From a virus: 32,414 nucleotides of DNA. Below, piece after piece: positions 29,225 to 32,414 of this stretch. The translations under genes were made by a program, and so were the position numbers. The stretch lies in IMG/VR virus record IMGVR_UViG_3300031999_000127, positions 1 to 32,414 of that record; one strand, written 5' to 3'. The notes under the pieces were generated by a model. It was not told the DNA's origin. It saw only the letters and a program-made list of their open reading frames with translations, and did not search any database. Position 1 is the first letter of the stretch; each line of letters begins with the position of its first letter.

Positions 29225-29935
29225 TTACGCATTGATCTGGACGACGCGTATCCAGTCGATCTCGAGATTCTTCCCGGCGCCGGCCGCGCCGCTCAGGAAG
29301 TGCATCACCGGCGACAGCCATTCGGTGTCGGGCAGATTGGTGACCGCCGGCCGCGTGCCCTGCACGCCGTTCACCCAGAAGTCGGCGTAGGTCCCATCGA
29401 AATAGAATTCGAGGACGTAATCCGTTGCAGCTGCAACGGTTAGCGCTGCCGTCTCGGTCTCAGTCGAAGCCTTTTCCAGCACGAAGTTGCAGGTCGTCAC
29501 ACCATCAACCTTCCGGAAGTAGATCCCATCCGTGACGCCGCCGAGCGCGTCCGTTGTGGTGATGGCCAGGCCCAGCAGGAAATCGCTTTGAGTCGCCTCG
29601 CTCACCTGGAACTTCACGCCGCAGTACAGCGGCTTGCCGCTGGCCAGCTTGAAGGCCTCGCCCAGCAGCTGCACGTTGGCGCCGTCGTTCTCGTTGGCGT
29701 CGGCGGTGATCACCAACGCCCCGCCGTCGGCGCCCGCCTTGAGCGCCACCGTCGTCTCGCCGGCGCCGGCCTCAACCAGCGTCGCCAGCCAGCCGGCCAT
29801 CTGGTCGGCCGCCGAGAACGGCGTGCCGACGAAATCCTCCAACAGCTTGGCCACGTTCGGCCCGAAGGCGTCGAACCAGCGCTGGCCATCGTGATACACC
29901 AGCGCCCCGTGCACCCATTTCATATTCAGGCCCAT
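29225..29935 (-). CDS. Lectin-like virion protein
   Basis: 236 aa. The second half (YCGVKFQVSEATQSDFLLGL, YFRKVDGVTTCNFVLEK, YVLEFYFDGTYADFWVNGVQ) has the form of a concanavalin-like sandwich, as in phage capsid or tail carbohydrate-binding proteins. SD GGAGG. Perhaps a surface-exposed head fibre. Confidence 0.62.
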   Translation of the reverse strand: MGLNMKWVHGALVYHDGQRWFDAFGPNVAKLLEDFVGTPFSAADQMAGWLATLVEAGAGETTVALKAGADGGALVITADANENDGANVQLLGEAFKLASGKPLYCGVKFQVSEATQSDFLLGLAITTTDALGGVTDGIYFRKVDGVTTCNFVLEKASTETETAALTVAAATDYVLEFYFDGTYADFWVNGVQGTRPAVTNLPDTEWLSPVMHFLSGAAGAGKNLEIDWIRVVQINA

Positions 29936-29962
29936 CGTCGCACCCTCCTTTCGAGTGGTGCA

Positions 29963-29990
29963 TCCCAGAGGGGAAGTTTCCCCTCTGGGA
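29963..29990. other. 13-bp perfect hairpin in the head operon
   Basis: TCCCAGAGGGGAA and TTCCCCTCTGGGA around a 2-base centre. There is no T-run on the minus strand, so it is more likely an RNA-processing or stability element, or a partial terminator, between two virion genes. Confidence 0.55.
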
Positions 29991-30023
29991 CAACTAAGGG
30001 ATCAGCGGATCGACGCCCTCAGA

Positions 30024-30494
30024 TCAATCGATAATCACCGAAGGCGTGCTCGCCTGCGGGTAGCGCGGCAGGACGAAGGCGAAGATCTGGATGGTGTTGC
30101 CGGCGTTGCCGCCGGCGTCGGCCAGGTAGATGCAGTCATAACCGGCCGAGAACTTGGCCGGATCCCACTCGATCACGGCCAGCACCGGGTTCTGCGTGGC
30201 GGGGTCGATGTCCAGGCTGGCGGCATCCGTCTGGCGTACCAGCGCGTCCGATGTCGTGCCGGCGTCGATGTCCTTCCAAATCGGGCAGGTCTTGGTCACT
30301 GCCTGGTTGGTGGCCGAGGCGACATCCGTCGCCTCTTGCAGGGTCAGTGTCAGGTCGGTGTCGTTGGCCCCCGCATGGAAGATCAGGAACCACATCTTCT
30401 TGGCGTTCTTGCACGAGATGGTGTCGCAGAGGACCGCATTGGCTGCTCCATTGAACAGCAACACCGGTTTGAGATTCTCAGGAATGCCGAACAT
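30024..30494 (-). CDS. Virion structural protein (likely head decoration)
   Basis: 156 aa, starting MFGIPENLKPVLLFNGAANA and including KKMWFLIFHAGANDTDLTLT and AVIEWDPAKFSAGYDCIYLA. This is a form I know as a structural protein next to capsid genes. Immediately downstream of the major capsid protein, consistent with a decoration protein. Confidence 0.62.
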   Translation of the reverse strand: MFGIPENLKPVLLFNGAANAVLCDTISCKNAKKMWFLIFHAGANDTDLTLTLQEATDVASATNQAVTKTCPIWKDIDAGTTSDALVRQTDAASLDIDPATQNPVLAVIEWDPAKFSAGYDCIYLADAGGNAGNTIQIFAFVLPRYPQASTPSVIID

Positions 30495-30615
30495 CGTTGT
30501 CTCTCCTGGGCCGGCATATCCTTCCCCGGCCTCATGGATCCCTCTTGCGAGGGGCTGGGCCCGGCTCCCAGGACGCGAGAGCCGGGCATCACGGATGGCA
30601 ACTCAGGTGCCCGGT
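30495..30615 (-). other. Spacer with hairpins after the capsid gene
   Basis: 121 bp. GCCCGGCTC/GAGCCGGGC (30560-30588) and TGCCCGGTTTACCGGGCA (overlapping the capsid stop, 30609-30626). No T-runs. These may stabilise the capsid mRNA or slow polymerase. No gene. Confidence 0.45.
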
Positions 30616-31917
30616 TTACCGGGCAGCCAGGGTCACGAACGGCGAGAGCGTGTTGCTGCCCTTCGCCGGCGTGAGCGGCGCATTCCAGATCGGCTCGCCG
30701 TCCACCCGGTACACGAACCGGAACGTGGTCTCGTCGGTCAGGAAGGCGACGTGGATCGAGCTGGCCGTCTGGATGTCGCCCTTGTCGGCCAGCAGGTACT
30801 GGCTGAAGTCCGCCAGCACGATGTCGCCCACATCGCCGAGCGTGGCGCAGTGCTCGAAGATCATCACCGGTCGCCCCTTTATCCGGCCATAGGGCGCCTC
30901 GGACAGGCCGCCGGCCGGCATGTAGGCCGGGATCCCGAATGCCCCGGAAGGCACCGAGAGCAGATCGAGCTGGGGCTCGACATCCTGGTTGATCAGCCAG
31001 ATCGCGTTCGCCCGCGATCGGGCCCACATGCGCGCCCACATTTTCGAGATGTTCTCGGCCACCACCGTGTCGGCCGCCTGGCCGGCTTCTTTGGCCACCG
31101 TGATCATCGCCCCGCTGGGCACAATCCCCAACGGCTGGCCGGCGCCCGTCCCCTCGAAGATCGCCCGATCGACCAGGAAGCCGAACTCCTCGGGGAAGGC
31201 CTGCATGATCACACTCTCCAGCGCAGCCGCGTCCTGCAGCAGCTCGTCGGTGGCGTAGCACACACCAATGAGCTTCTCCAACTTCAGATCGATCGCGCGG
31301 AACTTCGGCTTGGTGGCCAGCTTGGTGCCGGCCTCATTCAGCCAGTAAGCCAGCACGCCGCCCCAGCGGCTGCCATCTACCCGGCTCGTCTCGTTGACGG
31401 CATTGATGCGCACACCATTCGAGCCCGCCGAGATCTTGAACGGTGTGCAGCGTCCCGGCAGGACGCCGGTCTCGTGGATCTTCTGGACCAGCGTAGTGGA
31501 GAAGTCGGTCTGAACCAGGAACCCACCTTCCGACGGGATGCCCTCGTTCAGCCCCAGGGCCCGCACCTCGAACAGGCGCTGATCCACATCTCGCCCATTC
31601 GACTTGTAGAACTTGGCCACGGAGATCAGCTGCTCACCCAGGCTGTGGAACGGTCCCTTGCCGGCCGCCCCCAGGGGCTGCACCGGATCCGGCCGGGTGG
31701 GCTCATTCAGCGGCGCGACGAGTTGTGTTTCGAGGGCGGTCATCTGCTGGGCCCGCTGGACCTGCTCGCCGAGCGAGGTCACCTCGGCCATCATGCGATC
31801 CCATTCGGTCTTCTCTTCGGCCTTGAGATCGCGTTTCTCGTCGTCGGCTTTCTTCAGAAGCGCGCGGGCCTCAGCCGCCAGCTTGGCGCGCTTCTCGAGT
31901 AGTTCGCGGAGGTTCAT
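30616..31917 (-). CDS. Major capsid protein, HK97 fold
   Basis: 433 aa. An N-terminal delta-domain coiled coil (NLRELLEKRAKLAAEARALL; EKRDLKAEEKTEWDRMMAEV) is normally removed by the protease, perhaps near residue 100-120. The mature part has SEGGFLVQTDFSTTLVQKIH, LIGVCYATDELLQDAAALES, FLVDRAIFEGTGAGQPLGIV and MIFEHCATLGDVGDIVLADF, all typical of the family. It builds the icosahedral shell. Confidence 0.95.
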   Translation of the reverse strand: MNLRELLEKRAKLAAEARALLKKADDEKRDLKAEEKTEWDRMMAEVTSLGEQVQRAQQMTALETQLVAPLNEPTRPDPVQPLGAAGKGPFHSLGEQLISVAKFYKSNGRDVDQRLFEVRALGLNEGIPSEGGFLVQTDFSTTLVQKIHETGVLPGRCTPFKISAGSNGVRINAVNETSRVDGSRWGGVLAYWLNEAGTKLATKPKFRAIDLKLEKLIGVCYATDELLQDAAALESVIMQAFPEEFGFLVDRAIFEGTGAGQPLGIVPSGAMITVAKEAGQAADTVVAENISKMWARMWARSRANAIWLINQDVEPQLDLLSVPSGAFGIPAYMPAGGLSEAPYGRIKGRPVMIFEHCATLGDVGDIVLADFSQYLLADKGDIQTASSIHVAFLTDETTFRFVYRVDGEPIWNAPLTPAKGSNTLSPFVTLAAR

Positions 31918-31946
31918 GCTTCACCATCCTTCCTTGCGATTTTTTC

Positions 31947-32414
31947 CTACAGTCGTTCGGCCAGCTCGAGCTGGCGCCGCAGGTTGGCCAGCGCATTGGG
32001 CTGGTCGTCCTGCAGGCCTTCCGCCGGGTGGGCCGCTGGGCCCGGCGCGGCGGCGAGCCGTCCGTGTACATCGCTCAGCAACTGCTCAAGCAGTTGCACA
32101 TCAGCCTCGGTCATTGAGGCGATGTCCAGCCGACTCAGTGTCTCGCTCAGGCTACGTACCGTGGCGATTGTCTGCGGGTAGGCCGGGAACACAACCAGGC
32201 TGACATCCCGCAATTCCACTTCCACCAGAGTTCGGATTTCCTCAGCGGGCATATGATCCCATTCCTCGCGTACGACTCTGAAGGAAAACGACATTTGCGA
32301 AATGTCGCCTCTTTCCATGCTGATCATGAGATCCTTTGCCGATTGCGTCTCGGGCGGCAGGATTTCGATGGCCAACCCGATGTCATCTTCCGCGAGTTTC
32401 AAGGTGCCCGCTTT
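31947..32414 (-). CDS. Prohead protease, C-terminal part (cut by window edge)
   Basis: At least 156 codons, open to the right edge. AGTLKLAEDDIGLAIEI and GDISQMSFSF with the expected nucleophile Ser, then VELRDVSLVVFPAYPQT, are signatures of the HK97 family (S78) prohead protease; the catalytic His lies outside the window. It matures the scaffold domain of the capsid protein. The C-terminus has a Pro/Ala linker and a helical tail. The portal is expected upstream. Confidence 0.92.
   Translation of the reverse strand, partial: KAGTLKLAEDDIGLAIEILPPETQSAKDLMISMERGDISQMSFSFRVVREEWDHMPAEEIRTLVEVELRDVSLVVFPAYPQTIATVRSLSETLSRLDIASMTEADVQLLEQLLSDVHGRLAAAPGPAAHPAEGLQDDQPNALANLRRQLELAERL

Noticed and set aside
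30154-31902. Long plus-strand frame opposite the capsid gene
   Set aside because: The minus strand clearly encodes the HK97 capsid protein; the plus frame is its shadow.

Overview
The window is most of the genome of a temperate siphovirus (long, non-contractile tail; HK97-type head). It is GC-rich. The host is uncertain: the TnpB, GH25 endolysin and YbjQ-like cargo would fit a Gram-positive-type or Chloroflexota-like bacterium, but this is only an impression from sequence style. Structural genes lie on the minus strand and run right to left: prohead protease (cut by the right edge), major capsid protein, head and neck proteins, tail tube, frameshifted tail chaperone pair, tape measure, tail tip, and a lysis cassette with a GH25 endolysin. 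The terminase small subunit and an HNH endonuclease lie at the far left on the same strand and point out of the window. The large terminase and portal, expected between them and the protease, are missing. This fits a circular or permuted genome of which the window covers all but a few kb.

Layout: 1-1.9 kb, packaging genes, with the terminase small subunit split by a TnpB transposon. 2.0-3.6 kb, a ParB-fold protein and an unrecognised conserved phage protein, separated by three unusual GGCNN pentamer arrays. 3.8-13.5 kb, a long minus-strand early operon of tightly overlapping genes: small unknowns, an HNH-like protein, a multi-HTH protein, two full ParB proteins, a DnaA-N-like replication initiator whose gene contains an iteron-rich origin, another ParB-like protein and several small membrane proteins. 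13.5-14.65 kb, tyrosine integrase on the plus strand followed by a tRNA-like attachment site. 14.7-15.6 kb, a YbjQ-like cargo gene and a Cro/CI-type repressor. 15.6-15.7 kb, a divergent promoter pair with an inverted-repeat operator. 15.8-18.1 kb, a plus-strand early cluster of small genes. 18.2 kb, a bidirectional terminator. 18.3-32.4 kb, lysis, tail and head genes.

The most notable signals are: (1) three 16-bp palindromes of form CGTTTCC-NN-GGAAACG, spread over 20 kb and resembling the bacterial parS and Noc sites, in a phage encoding four ParB-fold proteins and no visible ParA; (2) the GGCNN arrays, two of which are exactly 14 units (70 bp); (3) a TnpB-only element inserted in frame-restorable fashion in the terminase gene, which would give a guide RNA against the uninterrupted gene; (4) an iteron origin inside the initiator gene; (5) a canonical -1 frameshift heptamer in the tail chaperone gene. 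An integrase and attachment site in the interior of the map imply that the sequence derives from a non-integrated (viral or plasmid-like) form.
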